From NCBI RefSeq assembly GCF_007097155.1, contig NZ_VJWA01000001.1, positions 901,501 through 965,500 on the forward strand: a stretch of DNA of 64,000 bases, in the 5' to 3' direction. This DNA is from Glacieibacterium frigidum. GTDB taxonomy: Bacteria; Pseudomonadota; Alphaproteobacteria; Sphingomonadales; Sphingomonadaceae. Below the pieces are notes generated by a model. That model saw only the letters and a program-made list of their open reading frames with translations. It ran no database searches and was not told the DNA's origin. Positions 1-16,154 of this stretch are shown here, in pieces. Every line of letters starts with the position of its first letter. Within the stretch, counting starts at the first letter, position 1. The position numbers and the translations under genes are program-made.

Positions 1-41
1 TCAAGGTCGTCGAGACGCAGCAGGCGCGGGTCGCGGCCTGA
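1..41 (+). CDS. C-terminal end of an unidentified protein (partial)
   Basis: The window opens inside a reading frame that ends at a TGA at 39-41; the last residues read KVVETQQARVAA. This is too little to name the protein. A strong hairpin follows at 60-82, which supports a real gene end here. It does not look like the usual lysine-rich C-terminus of ribosomal protein L7/L12, which precedes rpoB in many bacteria. Confidence 0.5.
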   Translation, partial: KVVETQQARVAA

Positions 42-59
42 CGCATCGTTCTGATCATT

Positions 60-82
60 CCGGCGGGGCCTCGCCCCGCCGG
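60..82 (+). terminator. hairpin after the partial gene
   Basis: A perfect 10-bp stem (CCGGCGGGGC at 60-69 with GCCCCGCCGG at 73-82) closes a 3-nt loop. It lies 18 bp after the stop of the upstream partial gene and 17 bp before the next start. There is no T-run, so it may terminate weakly or act only as a transcript 3'-end stabiliser. Confidence 0.5.
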
Positions 83-99
83 TCATAAGGTCCTTTGCG

Positions 100-513
100 A
101 TGCCCCATCAGTTCAATCAGATCATCTTCGACGTGTTTCTCGCGGTGACCTGCGGGACCGCGCTGTGGTTCGGCCGCGACAGCGAACGCTGGACGGCGGT
201 CGTGCTCATCTCGGCGGCGGTCGCGTCGCTGCTGGCGCAGACCAGCCGGTTCTTCCAACCCGAATCGGGTATCCTGCTGATCGACCTGGCGCTGCTCGGC
301 TACCTGATCTGGCTTGCCCTGCGCAGTGACCGGTTCTGGCCGCTCTACGCCGCCGGGTTCCAGATCATCGGAACGCTGATCCATGTCGCGCGGATCACCG
401 ACGATTCGATCTTCCAGACCGCCTATGCCACGGGCCAGGTCCTTTGGGCTTATCCGGTGCTGGCGACGCTGGCGATCGGCACCTGGTTCGAGGCGCGCCG
501 CCGCGAGTGGTAA
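100..513 (+). CDS. small integral membrane protein of unknown function
   Basis: This 137-residue protein has about four hydrophobic stretches (roughly residues 8-25, 34-47, 57-73 and 80-96, with another near 113-128) joined by short charged loops and a basic, arginine-rich C-terminus (FEARRREW). I do not recognise a named family or catalytic motif; it is probably a polytopic inner-membrane protein. The ATG at 100 follows the hairpin at 60-82 with only a weak ribosome site. It sits directly upstream of the rpoB promoter on the same strand. An antisense frame over the same bases is richer in Arg, Gln and Asp and looks like a shadow. Confidence 0.6.
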   Translation: MPHQFNQIIFDVFLAVTCGTALWFGRDSERWTAVVLISAAVASLLAQTSRFFQPESGILLIDLALLGYLIWLALRSDRFWPLYAAGFQIIGTLIHVARITDDSIFQTAYATGQVLWAYPVLATLAIGTWFEARRREW

Positions 514-531
514 AAGGTTCCACAAAGGCCT

Positions 532-559
532 TTGCCAAATCGCGTCCGGCGCCTATATA
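532..559 (+). promoter_or_regulatory. candidate sigma-70 promoter of rpoBC
   Basis: TTGCCA at 532-537 and TATATA at 554-559 are separated by 16 bp. This is the best -35/-10 pair between the membrane-protein gene and rpoB and would start a transcript near 566, leaving a leader of about 195 nt. Inferred from sequence only. Confidence 0.45.
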
Positions 560-578
560 GCCGGTCACACGACATTCC

Positions 579-641
579 GGCCCGCGTTCGCGCGGGCCAC
601 CTTTCCCGGCCTCGGGACACGGCGCGCGTCGCGAGCGCGCC
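579..641 (+). promoter_or_regulatory. two hairpins in the rpoB leader
   Basis: The first hairpin has a perfect 8-bp stem, GGCCCGCG (579-586) with CGCGGGCC (591-598), closed by a TTCG tetraloop. The second has a perfect 7-bp stem, GGCGCGC (621-627) with GCGCGCC (635-641). Both lie downstream of the predicted start site and upstream of the rpoB ribosome site (GGGAGCAGGGA before the ATG at 761). They could be leader RNA control elements or the remains of a terminator. Confidence 0.4.
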
Positions 642-760
642 GCGACGAATTGGGGCAGGGCGCTAGGGTTTCATCACGCTGACGCTGCGGTCCGGTCGCC
701 CGGATACGCGGCTTTTCGCGTTTCGGGGCTGTCCCGGACGCGTCGGGAGCAGGGACTTAA

Positions 761-4909
<4,149 letters not shown>

Positions 4910-4920
4910 CGGAAAGCGAG

Positions 4921-4956
4921 GGAGGGGCGCGGTTCAGGCCGCTGCCCCTCCGTTTT
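4921..4956 (+). terminator. terminator-like hairpin between rpoB and rpoC
   Basis: GGAGGGGC (4921-4928) pairs with GCCCCTCC (4944-4951), and the stem continues inward as GCGG (4929-4932) with CCGC (4939-4942) across a one-base bulge and a 6-nt loop. GTTTTCC follows immediately. This has the form of an intrinsic terminator, yet it lies in the 85-bp gap of a pair of genes that must be made together, so partial termination or RNA processing is more likely than full termination. Confidence 0.5.
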
Positions 4957-4994
4957 CCCGCCGCCGCGCGGCCTCGAATTAAAAGGATTGGTTT

Positions 4995-9182
<4,188 letters not shown>

Positions 9183-9210
9183 CGCAAGCCGCTGCATAAA
9201 CTGACGAAGG

Positions 9211-9244
9211 GCCCCGCTGGAGCGATCCGGCGGGGCTTTTTGTT
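9211..9244 (+). terminator. rho-independent terminator of rpoBC
   Basis: A 10-bp stem with one G-T pair (GCCCCGCTGG at 9211-9220 with CCGGCGGGGC at 9227-9236), a 6-nt loop and a T-rich tail (TTTTTGTT) begin 28 bp after the rpoC stop. This is a classic intrinsic terminator. Confidence 0.9.
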
Positions 9245-9256
9245 GGGGGCAGCAAA

Positions 9257-10000
9257 ATGGGTTTCGTCGTTCTGTCGGTCCTCGCGCAGGTGCTGACCGT
9301 CGTTCACATCATTCGCACGGGCCGCAACCAGCTGTGGATCATGGCGGCGGTGTTCCTGTCGATCCCGGGCTGCATCGCCTATTTCATCGTCGAGGTCGGC
9401 CCCGAGATCTGGGGCGGCCGCGCAGCGCAGGGGGCGCGGACCAAGGCGATCAAGGCGATCGACCCGGAGCGCGAACTGCGCGCCGCGCGCGATGCGCTCG
9501 ACCTGACCGACACCCCTGCCACTCACCGGCGCGTCGGCGACGCGCTGTGTGAGCTCGGCCGCCCGGCCGAGGCGGTGCCGCATCTCGAGGCGGCACTGAC
9601 CGGCGTCCAGGCCGGCGACCCGCGCACCATCTACCGGCTCGCGAACGCGCTGCTCGCTGCGGGCAATGCGGCGCGCGCGCTGGCGGCGATCGAGCCGCTG
9701 CCGGTCGACGGATCGAGCGACGGCGACCGCGCCGGGGTGCTCCGCGCGCGCATCCTCGAAGCACTGGGCCGCGCGCCGGAGGCGATGACCCTGTATGCCG
9801 ACCTCGTCAGCCGCGTCCCCGGCGAGGAAGTCCGCTGCCGCTACGCCAATCTGCTGATCGAGGCGGGCCGCGCCGACGAGGCACGCGTCCTGCTGACCGA
9901 GGTCGCCGCGCGGGCGCGCCGCCTGACGCGCCAGCAGCGCGCCGCCGACAAGCCCATGTACGACTGGGCCGCCGACCAGCTCCGCCAGCTCCAGGCTTGA
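9257..10000 (+). CDS. membrane-anchored TPR-repeat protein
   Basis: The 247-residue protein starts with two hydrophobic segments (about residues 3-20 and 27-47), suggesting an N-terminal membrane hairpin. The rest is helical and alanine-rich with tetratricopeptide-like repeats, for example around residues 91-114 (RVGDALCELGRPAEAVPHLE) and 120-145, then again near 165-220. TPR domains hold protein complexes together; the partner is not evident. The gene begins 12 bp after the rpoBC terminator, so its own promoter would have to overlap the terminator or transcription reads through. The orthologous family in alphaproteobacteria is generally annotated only as a TPR protein. Confidence 0.7.
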   Translation: MGFVVLSVLAQVLTVVHIIRTGRNQLWIMAAVFLSIPGCIAYFIVEVGPEIWGGRAAQGARTKAIKAIDPERELRAARDALDLTDTPATHRRVGDALCELGRPAEAVPHLEAALTGVQAGDPRTIYRLANALLAAGNAARALAAIEPLPVDGSSDGDRAGVLRARILEALGRAPEAMTLYADLVSRVPGEEVRCRYANLLIEAGRADEARVLLTEVAARARRLTRQQRAADKPMYDWAADQLRQLQA

Positions 10001-10025
10001 CATTACGAACCGTATCGGTTAGTAA
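9997..10025 (+). promoter_or_regulatory. operator-like palindrome overlapping a TTGACA box
   Basis: TTGACA at 9997-10002 is a perfect -35 box and overlaps the stop codon of the TPR gene. Directly after it lies a 23-bp interrupted palindrome (10003-10025): outer arms TTAC and GTAA, inner arms AACCG and CGGTT around a central TAT. The right arm ends where a -10 box would sit (TAGTAA at 10020-10025), so a bound repressor would cover the promoter. TetR/AcrR-type operators often look like this, but the regulator is unknown. Confidence 0.5.
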
Positions 10026-10384
10026 CTCATCATGCGCTGCGTGAGAGGCGGCGCTGTCCGGCCTGCAGGCGCGCTACCTGTAACCGGACTGGCGATCGAT
10101 GCAGGGGCTTCACGGGATACGCGCCGCCGACCGGCACCAACCAGCTTCCGCGCCCGCCCTGGCAAGGCAGGCGCATCCGACGACCCGCCGCGAAGGCGTC
10201 CCGCCCCTGCATCATCGCCGCCGCATCGACTGTTTCGAGGCTCCCCATCCGAGTTAGCGCCGGACGGGAGATGGCCCTCGCAGGCGACGGACCGGACAGG
10301 TACTCCCGATGGCGCAGGATCGCCGGCGGGGGTTTCGGCGTACGCCCGAATGACAGCGGGGAAGGTGCCTGCTAAGCGACACGC
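10026..10384. other. gene-free stretch of about 360 bp
   Basis: No convincing gene is seen. A plus-strand frame from 10032 to 10388 and a minus-strand frame from 10248 to 10030 are open, but both proteins are runs of Arg, Pro and Ala without motif or ribosome site. Near 10338-10354 there is a short palindromic core (GGCGTACGCC) followed by CGAATGAC, resembling extragenic palindromic repeats of this group. The stretch may be a decayed gene behind the palindromic promoter at 9997-10025. Confidence 0.4.
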
Positions 10385-11533
10385 GTGAACCCGCCTGAAC
10401 TCCGCGTCGCGCTCTTCTCGGGCAACTACAACTATGTCCGCGACGGGGCGAACCAGGCGCTGAACAAGCTCGTCGACTATCTCGAGCGCCAGGGCGTCGC
10501 GGTACGCGTCTATTCGCCGACCAGCGAGCGGCCGGCGTTCGAGCCGTCGGGGACGTTAATCTCGGTGCCGTCGTTCCGCATTCCCGGCCGCTCCGAGTAT
10601 CGCTTCGCAATGCCGCTGAACCCCGACACGCGGCGCGATCTGGAGGCGTTCGCGCCGAACCTCGTCCACCTGTCGGCACCCGATGCGCTGGGCAACAGCG
10701 TCAAGAAGTGGGCGAAGGAGGCGGGCGTGCCCGTCGTCGCATCGGTGCATACACGCTTCGAGACCTATTTCGCCTTCTACGGCCTCGGCTGGGTGCGGCG
10801 CTGGGCAGAGCGGCACCTGCGGCGCTTCTACGGCGACTTGGCCGAGATCTATGCGACGTCCGAAGGCTTCGCCGACGTGCTGCGCTCGCAGGGCATGTCG
10901 GACCGCATCCGCGTGTGGAGCCGCGGCATCGACCGTACGCGCTTCTTCCCCGGCCGCCGCGACCTGGCGTGGCGCAAGACGATGGGCATCGGCCGCAGCG
11001 AGATCGCGATCGCCTTCGTCGGGCGGCTGGTGCTGGAGAAGGGGCTCGACGTCGTCGCCGCGACGATGGCCGAACTCACCCGCCGCGACATACCGCACCG
11101 GCTGCTCGTCGTCGGCGATGGTCCCGCGCGGGCGAAGTTCGCGGCGCAGGTGCCCGAGGCGGTGTTCACCGGCTTCCTGGGCGGCGACGCGCTGCCGCGG
11201 GCCTATGCGAGCGCCGACATGATGATCAACCCGTCGACCACCGAGACCTTCGGCAACGTCACGCTGGAGGCGATGGCGAGCGGCCTGCCGGTGGTCGCGG
11301 CGCGCGCCACGGGCAACGACTGTCTGGTCGACGATGGGGTCACCGGGGCGCTGGTGCCGCCCGGCAATGCCAAGGCGTTCGCCGACGCGATCGCCACGCT
11401 GATTGCCGATCCGGTGGCGCGCGCGGCGGCGGGGCAGGCGGGTGTCGAGCGCGCCAGCACCTACGACTGGGACGCGATCAACGGCGCGCTGCTGGGCCAT
11501 TACCGCGCCGTGGTTGCAAATTTCGCCAGTTAG
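10385..11533 (+). CDS. GT4-family glycosyltransferase
   Basis: The 382-residue protein has the GT-B fold of family 4 glycosyltransferases: an N-terminal acceptor domain beginning RVALFSGNYNYVRDGANQALNKL and a C-terminal nucleotide-sugar domain with FVGRLVLEKGLDVV (around residue 216) and the E-X7-E motif at Glu287 and Glu295 (ETFGNVTLEAMASGLPVVA). Among known members it most resembles the MgtA-like / SqdX-like alpha-glycosyltransferases that build glycolipids; the actual donor and acceptor cannot be read from sequence. The start is a GTG at 10385 with only a weak upstream ribosome site. The ssrA promoter overlaps the 3' end of this gene. Confidence 0.8.
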   Translation: MNPPELRVALFSGNYNYVRDGANQALNKLVDYLERQGVAVRVYSPTSERPAFEPSGTLISVPSFRIPGRSEYRFAMPLNPDTRRDLEAFAPNLVHLSAPDALGNSVKKWAKEAGVPVVASVHTRFETYFAFYGLGWVRRWAERHLRRFYGDLAEIYATSEGFADVLRSQGMSDRIRVWSRGIDRTRFFPGRRDLAWRKTMGIGRSEIAIAFVGRLVLEKGLDVVAATMAELTRRDIPHRLLVVGDGPARAKFAAQVPEAVFTGFLGGDALPRAYASADMMINPSTTETFGNVTLEAMASGLPVVAARATGNDCLVDDGVTGALVPPGNAKAFADAIATLIADPVARAAAGQAGVERASTYDWDAINGALLGHYRAVVANFAS

Positions 11534-11541
11534 CCTATCTT
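11514..11541 (+). promoter_or_regulatory. candidate promoter of ssrA
   Basis: TTGCAA (11514-11519) and TATCTT (11536-11541) are separated by 16 bp inside the end of the glycosyltransferase gene. The predicted start, near 11548, coincides with the expected 5' end of the tmRNA acceptor piece. Confidence 0.45.
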
Positions 11542-11544
11542 GTC

Positions 11545-11920
11545 GGGGCGGGCTTAGCGGCCCGATATGGCGATAAAGAGTGTCGTGAAATAGACGTTCG
11601 GACCCGGGGGCGGTACCCGGCGGCTCCACCAAATCTCTCCGTTGTCGGGGGAAGCGAGGGGCCGAAACAGGATCGACGTGCGTTCAAAGACGAAGACTTT
11701 TGCCCGGCCTGAATGAGCCGTAAAACCGTTCATAACTCTAAATGCCAACGACAACGAGGCATTCGCAATCGCAGCGTAACCCGGTCCTAACGGACTAAGT
11801 TACACTGGCCGAAAGCGCGGTAGGGACTGCACCGGGCAACAGAAGCAGAAACCGGCGGTACGGGGAGCACCGAGCAACAGAAGCTCCCCACTGGCTTCCC
11901 GTCCGTGGCGCCTTCAAGTA
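11545..11920 (+). ncRNA. ssrA: tmRNA, circularly permuted two-piece form
   Basis: tmRNA with SmpB rescues stalled ribosomes and tags the unfinished protein. The gene has the permuted order of alphaproteobacteria. The acceptor piece comes first: T-arm CCGGG/CCCGG, acceptor strand CGGCTCC (11621-11627) and an encoded CCA at 11629-11631. A spacer of about 26 nt, removed on processing, precedes the coding piece, which starts GGGGCCG (11658-11664), complementary to the acceptor strand with one G-T pair, then the GGATCGACG D-arm analogue. The tag frame at 11744-11779 reads ANDNEAFAIAA and then TAA. Repeated CAACAGAAGC hairpins near 11830-11915 fit the pseudoknot region. The 5' and 3' ends are approximate. 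Confidence 0.93.
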
Positions 11921-11949
11921 AGCAAGCCGCCAGTACCGGAGCCTGAGTC

Positions 11950-12420
11950 GTGAACGACACCACTGCCGACAGCCTGATCCCCTATGACGAGATCGTGCAG
12001 GACGCGCTGCGTTCGGTCGTCCGGCGCGTACTCGACCGCATCGATGCGGAGGGCGGGCTGCCCGGCGGCCACCACTTCTACATCGCCTTCCGCACGCGCT
12101 TTCCGGGTGTCGAGATGCCGCGCCACCTGCTCGAGCGCTATCCCGACGAGATGACCATCGTCATCCAGCACCGCTACTGGGACCTGCTGATCGACGACGT
12201 GCATTTCGAGATCGGGCTGAGCTTCAACCAGGTGCCCGCCAAGCTGAGCATCCCGTTCGACGCGGTGATCGGCTTCGTCGACCCGGCGGTCAATTTCGCG
12301 CTACAGTTCCAGCCCAAGGAGGGCGAGGCGGTGATCGTCCCCGAACCCGCCCCCGCGCCGCACGTGCCGATCGAGGACGGGTCGAACGTCGTCACGCTCG
12401 ACCGCTTCCGAAAGAAGTAG
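11950..12420 (+). CDS. sspB: SspB-like adaptor for ClpXP (alpha type)
   Basis: The protein of 156 residues matches alphaproteobacterial SspB (formerly DUF1321-like): an N-terminal helix with YDEIVQDALRSVVRRVL, then HHFYIAFRTRFPGVEMP, and LSFNQVPAKLSIPFDAVIGFVDPAVNFALQF. SspB delivers ssrA-tagged proteins to the ClpXP protease; here it lies just downstream of the ssrA gene itself. The linker (residues about 123-142) is proline-rich, and the basic end VVTLDRFRKK is where the ClpX-binding tail sits in this family. The start is a GTG at 11950. It could be made from its own promoter or from ssrA read-through. Confidence 0.9.
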   Translation: MNDTTADSLIPYDEIVQDALRSVVRRVLDRIDAEGGLPGGHHFYIAFRTRFPGVEMPRHLLERYPDEMTIVIQHRYWDLLIDDVHFEIGLSFNQVPAKLSIPFDAVIGFVDPAVNFALQFQPKEGEAVIVPEPAPAPHVPIEDGSNVVTLDRFRKK

Positions 12421-12456
12421 CGAAACCGTTAACGCGAAACTGTCGGCAGGGTTTAC

Positions 12457-12515
12457 AACCTCTGAGGTTTCGGCACCGTAACTCCACGGTACGCCCGCAT
12501 GGCACGGCAATTGCA
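12457..12515 (+). promoter_or_regulatory. sigma-54 promoter with upstream palindrome
   Basis: TGGCACG (12500-12506), four bases, then TTGCA (12511-12515) is a perfect match to the -24/-12 consensus of RpoN promoters. It predicts a start near 12526, about 27 nt before the GTG of the PEPxxWA-CTERM gene. About 30 bp upstream is a perfect palindrome, AACCTC-T-GAGGTT (12457-12469), placed where an activator of sigma-54 could bind. PEP-CTERM genes elsewhere are known to be controlled by RpoN with the PrsK/PrsR pair; the link here is inference. Confidence 0.75.
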
Positions 12516-12552
12516 TGACTTTCCATGTGTTTTGCTTCGTGGAGGGTGTAGC

Positions 12553-13197
12553 GTGAAATTCATTCAGATCTTGTCGGCTGTCGCATTGACGGCTTCGACT
12601 GCGGCCAGCGCAACGACGCTGATCGACGGCAGCTTCGAGACCAAGGGCGCCAGCACCCCGGTCACCGATTATTGCTACGACACCTTCCCGGCTGCCGGTA
12701 ACCCGCAGTGCGCCCCCAGCGCCTGGACCGGCACCAGCGGCGTGATTATCTCGAACAGCGGCCCGTGGGGCAACACGGCCGCCGCCGACGGCAACTACTA
12801 CGCCTTCGTCCAGGGCCTGAGCACGCTGTCGCAGTCGTTCACCGCGACGGCGACTTCGAGCCTGACCCTGTCGTGGCTCGACGCCAACCGCACGAACAAC
12901 GGCGGGCAGCAGAGCTACACCGTGTCGATCAGCGGCGGCGCGTCGACCATCGACCTGGGCACCTACACCAGCGGCTTCGGCAGCTTCGTGGCGCGCACCT
13001 CGTCGCCGTTCCTGGCGGTGTCGGGCACGACCTACACGCTGACCTTCACGGGCCTCAGCGCCGAGGACCGCACGTCGTTCATCGACGGCGTCGCGCTCGC
13101 CGCCGTCCCCGAGCCGGCGACCTGGGGCCTGATGATCGTCGGCTTCGGCATGGTCGGCTTCGCCGCCCGCCGCCGCCGGACCAGCGTCGCCGCCTGA
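12553..13197 (+). CDS. PEPxxWA-CTERM sorting-domain protein
   Basis: The 214-residue exported protein has a signal peptide ([15 protein letters not shown]...ASA), a beta-rich body that starts [12 protein letters not shown] and contains Asn/Thr/Ser-rich strands, and a C-terminal sorting tag: PEPATWGLM, a glycine-containing membrane segment and RRRR near the end. In this family the tag is thought to be cut by an exosortase (EpsH/Xrt type), releasing the protein to the envelope or matrix. The body resembles the DUF642/choice-of-anchor type seen in other PEP-CTERM proteins. I chose the GTG at 12553 because it follows GGAGGG at 12541-12546 and begins the signal peptide; an upstream ATG at 12499 would precede the predicted transcript start. 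A good terminator follows. Confidence 0.88.
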   Translation: MKFIQILSAVALTASTAASATTLIDGSFETKGASTPVTDYCYDTFPAAGNPQCAPSAWTGTSGVIISNSGPWGNTAAADGNYYAFVQGLSTLSQSFTATATSSLTLSWLDANRTNNGGQQSYTVSISGGASTIDLGTYTSGFGSFVARTSSPFLAVSGTTYTLTFTGLSAEDRTSFIDGVALAAVPEPATWGLMIVGFGMVGFAARRRRTSVAA

Positions 13198-13220
13198 ACG
13201 TCGACGACGGACTGAGACAA

Positions 13221-13249
13221 GGGCGCGCCTTCACCGGCGCGCCCTTTTT
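13221..13249 (+). terminator. rho-independent terminator after the PEPxxWA-CTERM gene
   Basis: Perfect 9-bp stem GGGCGCGCC (13221-13229) with GGCGCGCCC (13236-13244), a 6-nt loop and TTTTT (13245-13249), 23 bp after the stop codon. Confidence 0.92.
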
Positions 13250-13312
13250 CGTTTCGCGGCGACCCCGCCTCCGGTAGACGCGCGGGCAACAGCGCACCGG
13301 AGACAGCTACCC

Positions 13313-14694
<1,382 letters not shown>

Positions 14695-14698
<4 letters not shown>

Positions 14699-15729
14699 GC
14701 TAGGTACGACACCAGCGGCCCGCGCCGCCGGGTCCATTCGCTCTCGACGAGGTTCCACAGCTGGATGACCGCGCACACCGCGCACCATCCAGCCATGACC
14801 AGGTACGACTCCGCCGCGACGTCGGTGACGGCGCCCGCGGTCAGGATGATCAGGTTCGGGTTGCGCCGCGCCAGCACGAGGCGGAAGCGGGCGTCGCGCG
14901 GGCGCCAGACGAACGGCACGAAGCGGTGGCGGAGCTCGAACACGCCCTCGCACAGGCGGCCGACCAGATAGGTCGCGATCACCACCCAGAAGGCGATGGT
15001 CAGCTCGTCCGCCAGTTCGGGCGCCGCGTCCCGCAGGCCGATCATCGCTGCCCACCACCAGAGCGGCGGGAAGACGAGATCGGGGATGTGGTCGAAATAG
15101 CTGCCGAACTTCGAATAGCTGACGGTGACGCGCGCCAGCTTGCCGTCGACGGTGTCGAGGAAGGTCATCCCCCACGCGCACGCCAGCCCCCAGCCGAACC
15201 AGCCGCCCGCGAACAGCGGCAGCGCGGCGATCGACAACAGGATCGAGACGAGCGTCACCATGTTCGGCGAGATGCGCAGCGCCACGCAAGCGCGCACCAC
15301 CGCCAGCGCCGGCACCGGCCAGGCGTATTTGGTGACGATGTCGGTCACGCCCTTGTAGCTGGCGTAGTAGAATGCATCCTCGATCTCGCGCACCGGCGTC
15401 TTGTCGAGGGCGAAGGCGAGGAAGGTCTCGCGCTTCTTCAGGCTGGTGTTGAAGAATCCGGCGGTGCCCGCGACCACGGCCGTGCCGCCGCCATCCCATT
15501 CGATCAGCGTCGCGCCGCTTGCGTCGACCACCGTCGCGGGCGGCCCGGCAATGAGGTGCGCGAGTGCGGGCGTGTCGACGACGACCCCGTCCGCGACGCG
15601 CAGCCGTTCGGGCGCGGCGAGACGCAGGCGCGCCAGCTGGCGTGCCAGCCTCTCCGGCGCGCTCAGCCCAAACACTTGCGTTGCGCTCAAGCGGCGGCTC
15701 GGGCAGCGTGTCGGCCATGCACGCGACAC
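14695..15729 (-). CDS. CDP-alcohol phosphatidyltransferase family protein
   Basis: The enzyme family moves a phospho-alcohol from a CDP-linked donor to another alcohol in the membrane. The full catalytic signature is present at residues 192-217: D-x2-D-G-x2-A-R, eight residues, G-x3-D-x3-D. Several membrane segments surround it. The first 110 residues are a soluble domain of unknown role (starting [13 protein letters not shown]). No ATG is available at the 5' end: the GTG at 15729 overlaps the divergent HIT gene by 13 bp, while a GTG at 15675 would avoid it. The neighbouring nucleotidyltransferase at 16109-16891 is a plausible maker of the CDP donor, which would fit a phospholipid or glycolipid headgroup pathway (inference). 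Confidence 0.82.
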
Positions 15730-16154
15730 TCGAGAAATTCGGCTACGGCCCCGGCACGGTGTTTGAGGACGAGCACTGGGCCGTCGTCGTGCGCCCCGCG
15801 CAGCCGACGTTGGGCAGCATGGTGCTGATCGCCAAGCGCGATATCGAGAGTTTCGGCGCGCTGACCGCGGAGGAGGGCGCGGCGCTGCCCGCCATGGTCG
15901 CGCGCATCGAGGCGGCGCTGGCGCGCGTCGTCACGCCCGAACGGGTCAACTACCTGATGCTGATGATGGTCGACCGCCACGTGCATTATCATGTCGTGCC
16001 GCGCTACGCCGAGCCACGCAACTGGGGAAACCATGAATTTATCGATACAGGCTGGCCAAGCGTGCCGGCGCTGAGCCCGGCAGTGGCGCTCGACCCTGCG
16101 GAGATCGCTCAGCTGCGCGCCGACCTGGCGAACGGCACGACGCGCGGGGGCTGA
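15717..16154 (+). CDS. HIT family protein
   Basis: The 145-residue protein has the histidine-triad motif His88-Val-His90-Tyr-His92 followed by VVPRY, the nucleotide hydrolase/transferase active site of the HIT family. The protein begins [33 protein letters not shown], typical of stand-alone HIT proteins of Sphingomonads. The substrate is unknown; members hydrolyse dinucleotide polyphosphates or AMP-linked compounds. The ATG at 15717 lies inside the start region of the divergent CDP-alcohol transferase gene, and the 3' end overlaps the convergent nucleotidyltransferase by 46 bp. A longer frame upstream of 15717 is not supported. Confidence 0.85.
   Translation: MHATLEKFGYGPGTVFEDEHWAVVVRPAQPTLGSMVLIAKRDIESFGALTAEEGAALPAMVARIEAALARVVTPERVNYLMLMMVDRHVHYHVVPRYAEPRNWGNHEFIDTGWPSVPALSPAVALDPAEIAQLRADLANGTTRGG

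Noticed and set aside
10030-10388. Open frames on both strands in the gap before the glycosyltransferase, one starting right after the palindromic promoter and overlapping the next start.
   Set aside because: Composition is Arg/Pro/Ala-rich with no motif or ribosome site. I kept the region as gene-free.
12499-12552. An upstream ATG start for the first PEPxxWA-CTERM gene.
   Set aside because: It lies within the sigma-54 promoter, upstream of the predicted transcript start, and would place residues before the signal peptide.
15564-15716. An upstream in-frame extension of the HIT gene.
   Set aside because: It is Arg/Ala-rich and antisense to the CDP-alcohol transferase; the HIT family starts at the ATG at 15717.
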